A stretch of DNA of 64,000 nt, from NCBI RefSeq assembly GCF_011386835.1, contig NC_088795.1:120669434-120733433 (forward strand). The letters are read 5' to 3'. The notes beneath the pieces are model-generated. The model was not told the origin of the DNA, searched no databases, and saw only the letters and a program-made list of their open reading frames with translations. The first letter of the stretch is position 1. Every line of letters starts with the position of its first letter. The stretch comes from Chrysemys picta bellii. Lineage: Eukaryota > Chordata > Testudines > Emydidae. Below are positions 10,460 through 22,308 of this stretch, piece by piece. Made by a program: the position numbers and the translations under genes.

Positions 10460-12975
10460 TTATCCCCAATTCATAAGAGTTTCACATTTAAACTTTAAAT
10501 AAAGAAACTATGTTAAAATTGGCTTAGTTGTAATGATGACATATTAAACAAAAACTAAGCTGCTGTGTACTCTGGTTTGCAAAAGATTTAAAGAATCCTG
10601 GAAATGCACTGGCCTTATTTTCAGGCCAGCTGTACAAGAGATTAGATTTTTTTAATTATCTGTTATAAAAGGGCAAGTAAAAGTCTTGAATCCATTTGAT
10701 GAGTTCATGACACATGGAATTAAGTCCAGCCACTGCCAAAGTGCACTTCTGCTCCCCACACCCTGCGATCTAGCTGTGACTTTAAAAGCCACCATGTGGC
10801 ACTGAACCTAGAAATCCTTACGTCTACACTTGGAGCTGGGGGTGTGAGTTCTTGCTTGAGGAGACATAACTATATTAGCTCTGATCAAGCTAGTGCACTA
10901 AAAATATAGTGTTGCCTCAGCAGCACGGGTGGTAGTATGTGCCTGGGGTGAGGACACTGACATGATTGAAATTGTGGAAAAGCTAAGCTGAAGAGATGGA
11001 TTCTGCAGTTGGCAAGCGTGGCAGTCATTTCAGGAGCTGCTGGATGGTTATCATTTCTGAAGAGAGAGACTCTTATTTTAGACTCTTAGATTCCCCATGT
11101 GGGCACCTAATTTTAGGAAACCGTGTTTGAAAATGTTGGCCTGAGTAGATAAAACTAAGTTTTTGTTTCTTTGCTGCAAATATTGTCAGGGATCAAGAGC
11201 TATTTTGTGCCCCTGCTGTGCTGCCAATCATGACAAAATACTAAACGTGCCTATTTCCACTTAAACATTTTCCCCTTGAATTTTTTCAATCTCTTACTGC
11301 AGGGAGAGTGTCAAGAGTTGAGAAGCACAGTTCAATTTGACTATTTCTATTTTTCTATAGAGATTTTACTGTAATTCCACAAATAAAGTACCAGGAGTAA
11401 ATTGGCATGAGCTTGATATTCTATAAAATTTCACAGAAAGGGCTCCTGGGTAAACATGCATACATATCCTGCATAAACAACATTCAGAGCCTAATCTTAG
11501 TAAAGTTGCATGCGGACACTCTGTCATAAGTCAATGCCAATCCTACTCAACCACATGTCCTATGAGTCAGATTCTCAGGCACATACATTACTGTATAGAT
11601 ATCCAGTTTCCAGTCTTGACAGACTGTGTAGATGCCTTACAATTTAAACAACAAGGATTCTGACTAACACTGTTGGCCTGGGTGAATTTTGAAACTTGTC
11701 TGACTCTTCCACAAACAGGAGTTTGTGTCTCTTTGACTAAAATACAGTAGTGTTCTCAATTATATGGTGAGTCTTGCAATATTTGGTGTTTTATTTAAAG
11801 TCCACTTGTCTCTCATTAGCTGAATTACAGGAGACTTTCACTTCTTTAAATAAAAGCTATGTTTCCAGCTCTCATGATTGCACAGAAAAGCTTGAAAATG
11901 TGACCCCACTGCACTTTAAAAGCTCAAAAACCAGAGGGTAAATAAAAACACCCCAAACCTACTACATTTTTAAAATCTCAGGATTTTTCATGATTTTTGG
12001 GGGTGGTCTGACAGATGATTTTTGGAGATTTGAAATTGGCAATTTTGACACAGTCATCTTATTGGTATGGCATCACAGAGTGCTTCTTCGGCTACCGGGT
12101 GTGCTGCCTTGCCTGTTTCTGTCACCTCAAAATGATAGAACACCCCCAGGCTGTTTCCCTTTCATCACATGCACTGGTATTTCTTGTTTCTCCTGCAAAC
12201 AGACATGACCCATGTATACTACATGAGGAGACTTCTGCCCAGTTCAGCTTCTGAACTCTCCCCCTCTGCTTCCTGTTCCTCCCAACTACTGCTAATGTAT
12301 CATTTAGCCCCGCAATTACCACCCAGGTGTTCATAATTCCCCAACAGAAAGTGTTGAATTGCTCCCAGTTGAACCTGCAGCCTTTTCTTTGGGGCAGTAA
12401 TCTCAGTGACCAGGGTGCTAGCAGGTTGTCACATATGGGTTGTGTGATACAAAGTTTGCCAAAGAACAGATTGTTAGGTGGATTAGCACTATTGATTTCC
12501 ATGGATTGATTTACACCAGCTGAGGATCTAGCCCTTTATTTTTACACTGCAGTCACAGCTTTTTTCACTCTCTCGTTGAGCAGACTGTCCATTTCTAAAG
12601 GTACATGTCCTCACACTACATAGGAGAGTGACACATCTTTAAGAAAAATGTACAAATCTGTAAAAATGCAGGTACCAACAATAAAGTGATTAATTGGAAT
12701 ATTTTAACTTTTCTGATATAAAATATGCTACTAATGTTGTGCCCTAATCAGTGATTGACCTACATATATGCACTGAGTGTTGGTGAACTCCATAATGCGC
12801 TATATGGACCTATGCACGGTATTCCATCCTGTCTTCTTCTTAGCCCCACTTAGTCTTCTGAGTGTAGTCCTGGTGCTTCTCCACTACAATATTTGAAATT
12901 CAGTCCCTCCATCTCCCATGAAAGTAGACTAGAAAACAAAGCCAAATGTGCTACTAGTTGGGCTACTATCATAGG
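10460..12975. other. Non-coding stretch with one MITE trace
   Basis: Near 10819-10950 a block reading ACGTCTACACTTGGAGCTGG matches the ends of the MITE at 32320-32476, followed by CTAGTGCACTAAAAATA(T)AGT as in that copy. Its right end has decayed. The remainder holds nothing recognisable. Confidence 0.5.
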
Positions 12976-13195
12976 GGCAAATTTAGGGTTACCATATTTA
13001 GTGCCTCCGAAAGGAGGACACTTTAAAGGGGCCCCAACCCCGCCCCTGCCCCCTCCCCAACCCCGCCCCCTCCCCAAAGTCTCCGCCCCCTCCCCTGTTT
13101 CCCGCGAACATTTGAGTCGCGGGAAGCCTGAAGCAGGTAAGGGGGGGGGTGTGGGGGGAGGAGGCGCGGCCCACCCCCGGCACCGCAGGTCCCCA

Positions 13196-13745
13196 GCCCG
13201 TCCCCCGAGCCCCCGGCCCGGCACCGCCTGCCGAGTCCCCGACCCGGCAACCGAGTCCACGGCACCGGGCCCCCCCGAGCACCGCCGGCACCCGGCCCGG
13301 CACCCGGCACCCGAGCCGCCAGCCGAGCCCCCCGGCCTGGCCCGGCACCGGGCCCCCCCGAGCACCGCCGGCACCCGGCACCCGGCACCCGAGCCGCCGG
13401 CCGAGCCCCCCGGCCCGGCCCGGCACCGGGCCCCCCCGAGCACCGCCGGCACCCGGCCCGGCACCCGGCACCTGGCCCCCCCCGAGCACCGCCGGCACCC
13501 GGCCCGGCACCCGGCACCCGAGCCGCCGGCCGAGCCCCCCGGCCCGGCCCGGCACCCGGCCCCCCCGAGCACCGCCAGCCGAGCCCCCGGCCCAGCACCC
13601 GAGCCGCCGGCCGAGCCCCCCGGGCCCCGCCGAGCACCGCCGGCCGAGCCCCCGGCCCGGCACCGCCGGCCAGGCCCCCCGAGCCCCCGGCCCGGCACCG
13701 GGCCCCCCCGAGCACCGCCGGCGGAGCCCCTGAGCCCGGCACCCG
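13196..13745. repeat. GC-rich minisatellite inside the hAT element
   Basis: Repeat units begin GAGCACCGCCGGCACCCGG. Successive starts at 13277, 13360, 13438, 13484 and 13567 give spacings of 83, 78, 46 and 83 bp, so the unit is about 80 bp with smaller CCGGCACC submotifs and internal deletions. The array is nearly all G and C and rich in CpG. The regularity explains the long open frames seen on both strands. Confidence 0.85.
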
Positions 13746-13766
13746 ATCCGCCGACCTCATGTCCGA

Positions 13767-13848
13767 TTTTCCCGGACATGTCCGGCTTTTTGGGATTTCC
13801 CCCCGGACGGGGATTTGGAGCCCAAAAAGCCAGACATGTCCGGGAAAA
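13767..13848. repeat. Near-perfect 28-bp hairpin in the hAT element
   Basis: The left arm (13767-13794) contains CCCGGACATGTCCGG and the right arm (13821-13848) is its reverse complement with one mismatch in 28. The loop is 26 bp. It lies just inside the right terminal repeat, as subterminal hairpins do in other MITEs. Confidence 0.8.
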
Positions 13849-13879
13849 TCCGGACGTATGGTAACCCTAGGCAAATTCA

Positions 13880-16800
13880 TTATTAGCATAAGTAGAGTTG
13901 TGCCTCTTTAAACCACTGATAAATTGGCTGTTTTACGCTAATTTCGGTGTTGCATAATTTGGAATATTTCTAGGTTTTGATATGTAATAAATATTGGTAA
14001 AAACATTCAGCCTCTCCCCATCATGAGCAAATGATGGGCAGAACATTGCTTGCAGTTCACTGAGCCAGAACAGTCTGTCATGTGTAGCTTTTAAAATGTT
14101 TCAGCTCTTGTTTTAAACTGTTTTGATGCTTTCCTCCAGCCACTAAAGAAATCATATTGTCCTACTATGTTCTATGCAATGTACTACTGGAAGATGATGT
14201 CCCGGGCAATGTAACCAGTATCTAAGGTTGAATGGTAATGTTGTTTGGATGTTCATATTCTCAATTCCCAAAAATATTAGGGGTGAGATCCTGGCACTTT
14301 TGAAATCAATAGCGAAACTCACATTGACTTCAATAAGGGCATGATTTTACCCCTGGTATCCAGTGTTTTGGGTATGTGCAACTCAGATCTCTCTTTTATT
14401 ATGTGTATTGTCTTTAGTGCAGAAGCAGTGTTCAGCTAACATCCCACTGAATACCTTAGAGAGACTTTTAAGTGGTTATTTATTACAGGGGGCTGTCTCC
14501 TGGAATTAGTTCTGCTAGTTTCCTAGGTATTTTCTACTCTAAATAAAAGGGAATAAAGATGCTGACAGCTGCAACTGGTCAAGACCCTACACAACCTGCC
14601 TCTGACATTCCTCTCTGATCTCTCTCTCTCTCTCAGCTGCCTATGTTTCTCCATTGCTCCTCCTGAGGCTCAAGGCTAGCTTACGATGTTGTGTCTTTCT
14701 CCCACTCTTTTGCTCCAGATAATTTTCCATGTGTACCCCCCATACATGGATGACCTTCTTGGCCCTCTGCTGTGAAGCCTTCACACTCACCCTTTTTTTC
14801 ACTGCCACTGAAACAGGCTTCTTCTAAAAAGGCCTTTCTACCTTACTCCTGTCCTCCAAGAGCATGAATGGCTCTAAATGGTTTGAGTCCTGAGGAAACC
14901 AAGTCTCCCAGCAGTTGAGATCAATTGCGGCACATCAACATGTTTATATGAAGTGGACTGCTGGCTAGGCATTCTCAGCAAGGGGCCTTCATCTCTGCAA
15001 TACTCTTGTGCCCTTGGCCAGACAGATTCTGAGCTTCTTGACCAGGGCACGTTGAAAGGCCTCGCTGTTCTCCCAGGCTTTGGAGGAAATGGTGGTTGAG
15101 ACATGGAACATACTAGACAACTTGAAACTGTTACTTCCATTGGGGTTCTTCCGTAGTCATACCTGTGCGACTACCAAGACCTGTCCTACACTTTGCCCCC
15201 TCACTGGCACGGTTTCCCATTCCCCTTCTTCAACTGTACATTGTCCTGGTCTCTGGGGCAGGGTGTATGCCTACATACCTGTTTGTAAAGCAACTAGTAC
15301 ATGGATGGCATTGCACAAATGAAAATAAATCATTATTTAAAAAATTCCTGTCAGTCCTCTGTAGATACAATTAAAGCACCTTGTGCCCATGCTGAGAATG
15401 GCAGACACATGTTTTGTTTTGTACAAACAACAATGGCCTTTTTTGAGACATCTAAAAGAGGAGCGACAATACCTAACTAAGGTATTTATATAGCACCAGT
15501 CACTGTAGTAACCTAGACACAGAAGACATAAAAAAAAAAAAAAAAAAAAGATGTGAAGAGTAACTGTTGCACATTAGGTCACCTGTTCCATGCATCTAGC
15601 CTCTAATGACCCAGAACCTGGGCTGTTCAATCTATTATTAAGCCATGGATTCTATCACCTACTGATACAATGTACTGTTATAGCACTTAGTTACTGAAAT
15701 GACTTAGTGCATTAAACTGATATTTGTTTTATACTGATGCGGAAAATGTGGTATACTCAAAACAGTTAAGTATGTTACTCTAGTACCTGAGAACACTAAA
15801 GCAGTCCTTTTAATTATAGTCCACTCCAATTTAGCTTATAGAGTTTACTCTAGATGGGAGTTGAAGCCTTCTGCTTCCCTGCTTTTCATCCACAGCATTT
15901 ATTTTAAATACCCCATCCTTATCTTCAGTCTCCTGATGCTGAGTAAATCCAACTATCTCAAATGAATACTTAAAAGACTTAATTTACCAGCATATTTTAG
16001 CTTAATTTACATTAAATGACAAACAGCAGCAAATATTTAGAATAGACTCTATTTAATAATTTGCTGCATTGCTGCTGAGCAATGAGTTATTTTCAGTGAA
16101 ATTTACAGGAACAATACTGTAATATTTGCTTATCTCTGTAAGAGAATGTTGTCCAAAGTAATATCAGAAATAAGTTTGTGGGTAACATTAAAAATACAAT
16201 AAACTTTGAAATCTGAGATATTCATGTTTGGCTCAGCCAAACTGGTCAAATTTTGTGAAAAACTTCAAAAAGTTCAGTTTTTAAAACTGAAAACAGGACC
16301 TTTTGTATGATAATGGGCTCACTTCATTTTAAAAGGATTCTATTTTCAACTTTTTTTAAAAAATATAACTTTTTGAAATTTAACTAAAGCTAAATTTTTG
16401 CATTGAAACACCTGCATTTCTGCGTATTTCAATGCAAAAAGCATTTTTGGAAGTTACCAGTTTGCAAAATTTGGTGAAAAAAATGAAATGTGTAGCCTAA
16501 AATATGATTTGGAATGAAATTGCAAAAATTTTTTAATGAAGTTTCACAAAAATATTTGCTATTTTTACAAGTTTCTAGGTGAAAATACTGAGGTGTAATG
16601 GGTCATATTTATCTGTGATTTATCTGCATTTATTATCTTAGTATTTATTTTATTTATTTATCTGCATTGACTTTAACTGGTTTACACTAAGCCCTATTTG
16701 TTTATGTATAATACCAATCAAAAATTGGTTAAGAGATTTTTATTTTTTATATATTTTAATTAATCACCCACAATGCAATTTAGGTGCTTGAAATCTCGTT

Positions 16801-18860
16801 CCTTTGTTGGGGATAAAATCGTTCTGGGCCTGATCCAGCAAACAGTTAGTATCACAATAGGCTTCAATCCTGCAGTGAGCTCTATATGGGTGGACCTTTG
16901 CCCCATACTGAGCCCATTGACTTTAATGGGGCTCTGCCCCACACAGAGCTTGTTGCTGTAGCTGGGACTTCATGCTTATCATGGGTGAGTAGTCCCATGA
17001 ACATCAGTGGGATTATTCATGATGGAAAGTACTACATCAAGTATTAAAGGTTTACAGGATTGGTTCCTGTAAGTTGCTTTAGAATCACACTTGTAATATT
17101 AGGCAGACCTCCTGGAACGAGGCAGGCCCAATGGCAAACATGAATAACAGCTTCAATGTCATTAAACAGGACATGTTTATTTCAAAAGTAAACATATATC
17201 ATAATAGCTATTAAATCAAATTCAACTGTCACTCTGCATCAAATTTTTGAGGAGCTTCATTAGATTGAAGGACTATAAGCATGTATTAGTCAAATTAATC
17301 TTCTTGCGTGTAGCTGAATTTCTTGGCCTCCATATCATTCGCACTAGTGTTTCCCCAAGGGTCTCTGGACATGCGCAAGATAAATTTAGCTTCTCAAAGC
17401 TTATTTCTGAAGCTCTGCCAAAGTGCATTATAACAGGCATTCCCTATGGGGATCACAGGATTTAAGACTAGCTGCTAAGTGCTTTATCAGTGAGTTCACT
17501 ACTACAGTTCTGGAAAGGACATTCAAGACTTTCTTAACATAAACGGAGTTTAAACTGTGTTTTAGAGACAAGAAATGCTACAAGACATCTATTTTGAAAA
17601 TTACACTTATGTTCTCACTGAAATTCAACTATCATTTAGTATGAGGGGTACTAAGTTCCTAATGAAGCCTATAGAATTACAAACAGCTTATTAAAACAGA
17701 AACACTGGCCTTGATTTTCACTGACATTGGCTTCCATTGTTTATCACAGCAATTTTGCACCAGTCTAACTTATGAATTCAGCTGAGCTACTCCTGACTGA
17801 CACCAGTATAAGTAAGATCAGAACAAGCTTTCTGTCTTCAAATTGATCAATACTCCCAATGCAAATGGAAATGAATTAACTGCGTAAATTATTAGGGGCA
17901 CATCCATAGAACATTTTTTGCCAAGCCAGTAAAATATTTTGCCATGAATGTTTTCATCCTATTCTACTACCTGTCCCCACAAAAAAAATAACCAACTTGC
18001 ACACACCCCACTGTGCATCAATGTGAACAAACACCACAATCTCACTATAATAAATGAACAGAGTCCCCGTGATTTCCTGAAAGCTGTTTCCAGGGATTGT
18101 CCCTATCACCCCGCCCCCCTTTTAAAAACAAAACAGAAATCAGTGTTTTGTCTGGGTTTTGTACACCCCAGTAGTCTGGCAGCTGAAGGAGCTGTCAAGC
18201 AACAGAGCTGATGAAATTGACAGCAGACTGAGTGAGCTCATATACAGCTCCCAGTCCTGTCATATAATGTGGTTGCTCCTCTGCCCCTCCACCCATGAAG
18301 TGTCCCAGTGAGCTCTCACCTCAACCCAACCCACAGAATCAAGGCCAGCTCAGCTGTAGCTGCATGCAGTTGGCTAATGGCCCAGACTAGAAGCTGATGT
18401 CTGTGTTTCTGCTCATCTCCCTGCACCACAGGTATTGTGATGGGGTATTGGCTCCCAAACCACAGACTATGTGAGAGCAATGCATCGCTGGCTGCTCTTA
18501 TATTGCTGTCTCCTCCTCCTTGTTTTCAGTTGCAATTAAAAGAAACTATACCTAAATTAAATACTTTACCAATATCACTTTTCTGTGTAACCAACTGCTG
18601 TAGTTGCCAGAGGAATGATGTTTCATTACCCACGGGACGGGAAATGGTCTCCACTAACGCAAATAGGTAGAAATGTGAACCACACTATGAAAAGCTTGAG
18701 AACTCCAATGATAGGGAAAATAAACATGGGAGAGAGAGAGAGAGCTGAATGAACACTAGGGAGGAAAAAGGACTCCTGGATTCTCCTATGCACTGGGAAG
18801 CCCAAATATCCAGAGTTATAAAAACCACCCTCTTTGTTTACGAATGGCCAAATGACTGCA
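13880..18860. other. Mostly unique AT-rich DNA with short repeat traces
   Basis: No gene is supported. Traces include the 75-bp palindrome at 14280-14354, (TC)n at about 14618-14635, an A18 tract at 15532-15549, an AT-rich block at 16210-16590 built of TTTTGTGAAAAA and TTTCAATGCAAAAA motifs like a MITE, and a block at 16826-16960 carrying CCTGATCCAGCAAA and CCCATTGACTTTAATGGGGC motifs. None encodes a protein. Confidence 0.5.
14280..14354. mobile_element. Short palindromic MITE, copy 1
   Basis: The ends GGGGTGAGATCCTGGC and its mirrored right end (GCATGATTTTACCCC) bracket a centre containing ACATTGACTTCAAT. A better preserved relative lies at 56465-56532. These small palindromes have no coding capacity. 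Confidence 0.55.
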
Positions 18861-19260
18861 CCCCATTTGTATCAGACACAGGAATCCACACATTTGTGAC
18901 CTCCACACTAGATTGTTGCAACTCCTATCTAGGAGCAAAACCTAATAACCAGAAAAATCTTCAGCTCATACACAATACAGAAGAATGTCTGCTCTGCAAC
19001 ACAGCTCTCTGAACACATTACCCAGGTACTCTGCTTTGTGTGCTGGCTCCCCTGTGGCTACAGAGCCTGGCACAAAACTGAAATGTCATGCCCTTCGTTC
19101 AACTGGGCTTAGCTACCTCCCCTTCCTCACAGAGACTAGGTCTACCTCCACAGCCACAACCTCCATCCACAGCTATATTCCTCTGGAATCGTGACAGTCA
19201 GCCATTAGGGAGAGGCTCATAAGCCAGAACTTTATAGGAGCTTCCAACTGAGATAGGATG
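18830..19260 (+). pseudogene. L2-like LINE reverse-transcriptase fragment
   Basis: The frame at 18880-19010 reads HTFVTSTLDCCNSYL then LQLIHNTEECLL. This matches the conserved 'HA.I.SRLDYCN.L..GLP ... LQ.VQNAAARLL' region at the C-terminal side of the reverse transcriptase in L2/CR1-like non-LTR elements. A stop follows at 19010-19012. Further similarity to the right is weak. Very old, with no product expected. Confidence 0.6.
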
Positions 19261-19269
19261 GCAGTAAAG

Positions 19270-21780
19270 CTCAAGTGAGGTACTCTGGCAATCTCCTCAT
19301 TTAATTATGAGGCCATGGTGCTCTCAGTAGAGGGTTCTTAAGCCTGACATTCACTTCCTCCATTGCTGAATCAGTGGGGACCCTCATATCAAGCTGTAAA
19401 GCTGACCTGAGGTTATTCAAACGGGAGATGGCAGCAAGGGACGAAAAAAAATGGAGATTTTATCTTTCAGAGATTGGATCTAGTTATTTCTATGTGTTTG
19501 TAACAAAGATGACCAGTGTGTCTTGACCACTGGAATGGGCACAATGTAGCAAGTCAAAATTAACAAACAATATATACACCAAACCTGTGTGCAGGCCCAC
19601 AGGTCTGGGATGATTTTCGCACCAATAAAGCATTGCCACGCTTTCACACTGCAGACACACACTGAAGGCTGCAGAAGTGGGAGCATTATTTCGTCAGGCC
19701 TGGAATCTATCATAAATATTTTCCATGTTAGATATTGCAGATGTCAGAGTTGTAAAATACAGAGCAACTGGTTCTATACCTGGCCATTGATTTCAGTTGG
19801 ATCAATAAAGCCCTTAAGATATGCAGCACCATGCAGCAGAGCCGTGGCTTCACCTCCCTTTTACTGCTAATCATATGGGGACTGAGGAATGCTTCTGTGG
19901 CTACACAACCAGTTTATTGGCCTTGATCCCACTTTCCCGCATAGTTATAAATGTGGGTGGTGCTCAGGAAGTGGGGTAATGACACCTTCATCTAGCACTA
20001 AAAAAATCTTATTTATATATTTTAAACCTTGCCTTTTTGCATTTAGGAGAACATGCCCCAGTCAGTGCTTCTAGAGTGGCTGAGTCCCTTGTTGTCTTTT
20101 TGGATCATTAGGTCACATACCACTTTAAACAACTCCCCAATTGACAGTAACAGCTGCTGGCTGAGGTCTGATGGGGAGAGCTTTAATATATGTTAAACAG
20201 AGATTCCTTGGCGGGGTTGCATTGTTGCAGTTAGCGCACTCATACATGTAACTTTTTATACGATATAAAAATATAAGCACTTTCCTGGGGCTTCTGTTTA
20301 TATTTCAAATCTGTAACCCCCTTATCTAACTGGTAACATTAGATACAATCTTGACTTCTATTTGGAATGAAATAGCATCATAGATAGGATCCAGAAAAGA
20401 AACTCAACTCCTTGAGTGGAATATATAGATTTGTCAGGATTCCTCCATTGATTTTACAGCAGTAAACTCTTCGCATCTACTGCTGGTTTGTGTGCACCAT
20501 TATTTTTTTTGTCATAGTATGGGCCAGACTTTACTTTTTAGAGTTTTAGTGGGAGAAGAGTAGCAAATTGTACTTAAGTCTGTCTTCCCTGATCACCTCT
20601 GCACACAAAAGTATCTCAACAATTTAGAAAAATGTATGATGCATGAAGGTGATGAGCAGAAACTCCATCATAAGGAAACAACTGCTTACACAAGAGGGGT
20701 TCATGCCACCACAAAAGGAGAGGGCTTTTGCAAAATATAGCAGGGATTTCCATAGAGAAAGTTCTATCTTAGGGTTTTTTTGTTTGGGGATAAACATAAC
20801 AATATTATTGTTTATAGCGCACCAGATTCACAGACAAAGATGAAGGCAATATCCATGTCCCTAAAAGTTTACAGACTAAATGGACCACAGACAGATGATG
20901 TTAACAGCCATCTTATTAACTGCACAACTTTTGTTTACAGGGGTGTTGTTTGTGTTTATTGGGTATTTTGTTAATAATTCCTTAAGGACATGACTCGGTT
21001 TTATAGGCCTTTAGGAATGAGTGTCTTTTCTGGACAAACTTGTAGAGGGGAGAATGAAATTAGGACAACAAAATCAGAGACTGGGTCCAGACTCCAGACA
21101 CTGATTTACAGAGGAGGAGGAGCTGGAGACAACACTGTGGGGAGGGAGTGGGTGGAGGGCATGAAAGAATTTTGTGGCTTATCTTGATGCCTCTTTTCCA
21201 TATGTGTGACTTTTAGAATTCACAAAAAGCCATGAGACTTGGACATTATTAAAATATGCAGGATTAGCAGTCGCACATTTGTTATATGGAGCAAGCTATT
21301 TGGTATTTCAACCTGACAGTTGTGTCTAACATTTGACAAATCAATGCTGTCACATTACTGGAAAATAGTGAGGCATTACTCTAAAAAAAGCCAGACGATT
21401 CAGTGAATGAATGCTAAGCCTTAACCCTGCAAGAAATGCTGAGTAATAGGGTTGTCATATCTTCTGCACCACCAAGGACCTCTTTTTTTGCAATGACCTC
21501 TTTTTTTGTCAGTGGCTATTAACGTCGTTAATACTTTAGACCTTGAGATTGAAGCTACTGTGGGTGGGTAACTCTCAGATTCAATGCAGTATTGGGCTTA
21601 CAATAGCTTAATACTGTGTCAATAGATTTTTACTTTTATTTCCTGATTTATTGATATTTCTGGGAAGCAAAAGTGAAGCAGTACATGCTATTGTTATAGG
21701 CTGGACTAAACCACATTGAAATGGTGGGGAGGGCGGGGGTAAATATAATCACTGCCCTTCATTTAAGATACCAGTAAGAA
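19270..21780. other. Non-coding stretch with a possible L2-like tail
   Basis: At about 20775-20882 the motifs ATTATTGTTTATAGCGCACC and AAAAGTTTACAGACTAAA resemble an old LINE/SINE 3' region, also suggested at 52608-52760. A tandem pair of GACCTCTTTTTTTG blocks occurs at 21477-21510. No gene is supported. Confidence 0.45.
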
Positions 21781-21956
21781 ATACTTACGATCCTTTGTGA
21801 AACAGTAACAGCCTCCACCCCAAAACACAGGCACATGTCACCATCCAAAATAAAGGCACAGGTGAGGTTGTTCAGGAATTTGAATGATGAGGGAGAGGGA
21901 CTTGGCTGGATATTGCTCATAGCAGAGATGTACACACGTGTGAGAGTGAGAGAAGC

Positions 21957-21975
21957 AGCGGCCTGGTCTACACTA
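21957..21975 (+). repeat. Harbinger left terminal repeat with AGC target duplication
   Basis: AGC (21957-21959) precedes the terminal repeat at 21960-21975. The inner ten bases, GTCTACACTA, are identical in both ends and also occur in the decayed element ending at 6495 and the MITE at 39113-39476. Confidence 0.85.
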
Positions 21976-22308
21976 TGAGTTTAATTCAAATTTAGCAGTG
22001 TTAAATTGAATTAACCCTGCACCCGTCCACACAACGAAGCCATTTCTTTCGAAATAAAGGGCTCTTAAAATCCATTTCCGTACACCTCCCCGACGAACGG
22101 AGTAGCGCCGAAATCGATATTGTCATTTCGAATTAGGGTTAGTGTGGCCGCAATTCAATGGTATTGGCCTCCGGGAGCTATCTCACAGTGCACCATTGTG
22201 ACCGCTCTGGACACCAATCTGAACTCGGATGCACTGGCCAGGTAGACAGGAAAAGCCCCGCGAACATTTGAATTTCATTTCCTGTTTGCCCAGCACAGGA
22301 GAGCACAG

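Larger units (their letters stand above)
12984..13869. mobile_element. hAT-type element carrying a GC-rich minisatellite
   Basis: The ends are TAGGGTTACCATA and TATGGTAACCCTA, a 13-bp perfect inverted repeat. A perfect 8-bp target duplication, GGCAAATT, flanks it (12976-12983 and 13870-13877), which identifies hAT-type integration. The interior is about 70-80% G+C with a tandem array at 13196-13745 and a large hairpin at 13767-13848. Long open frames exist on both strands, but they are Pro/Ala/Arg/Gly low-complexity products of the array and encode no transposase. The element is therefore non-autonomous. Confidence 0.9.

Noticed and set aside
12850..13889. Several 190-320 residue open frames on both strands
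   Set aside because: They are Pro/Ala/Arg/Gly low-complexity translations of the GC-rich minisatellite in the hAT element, overlap each other in all frames and contain no domain.
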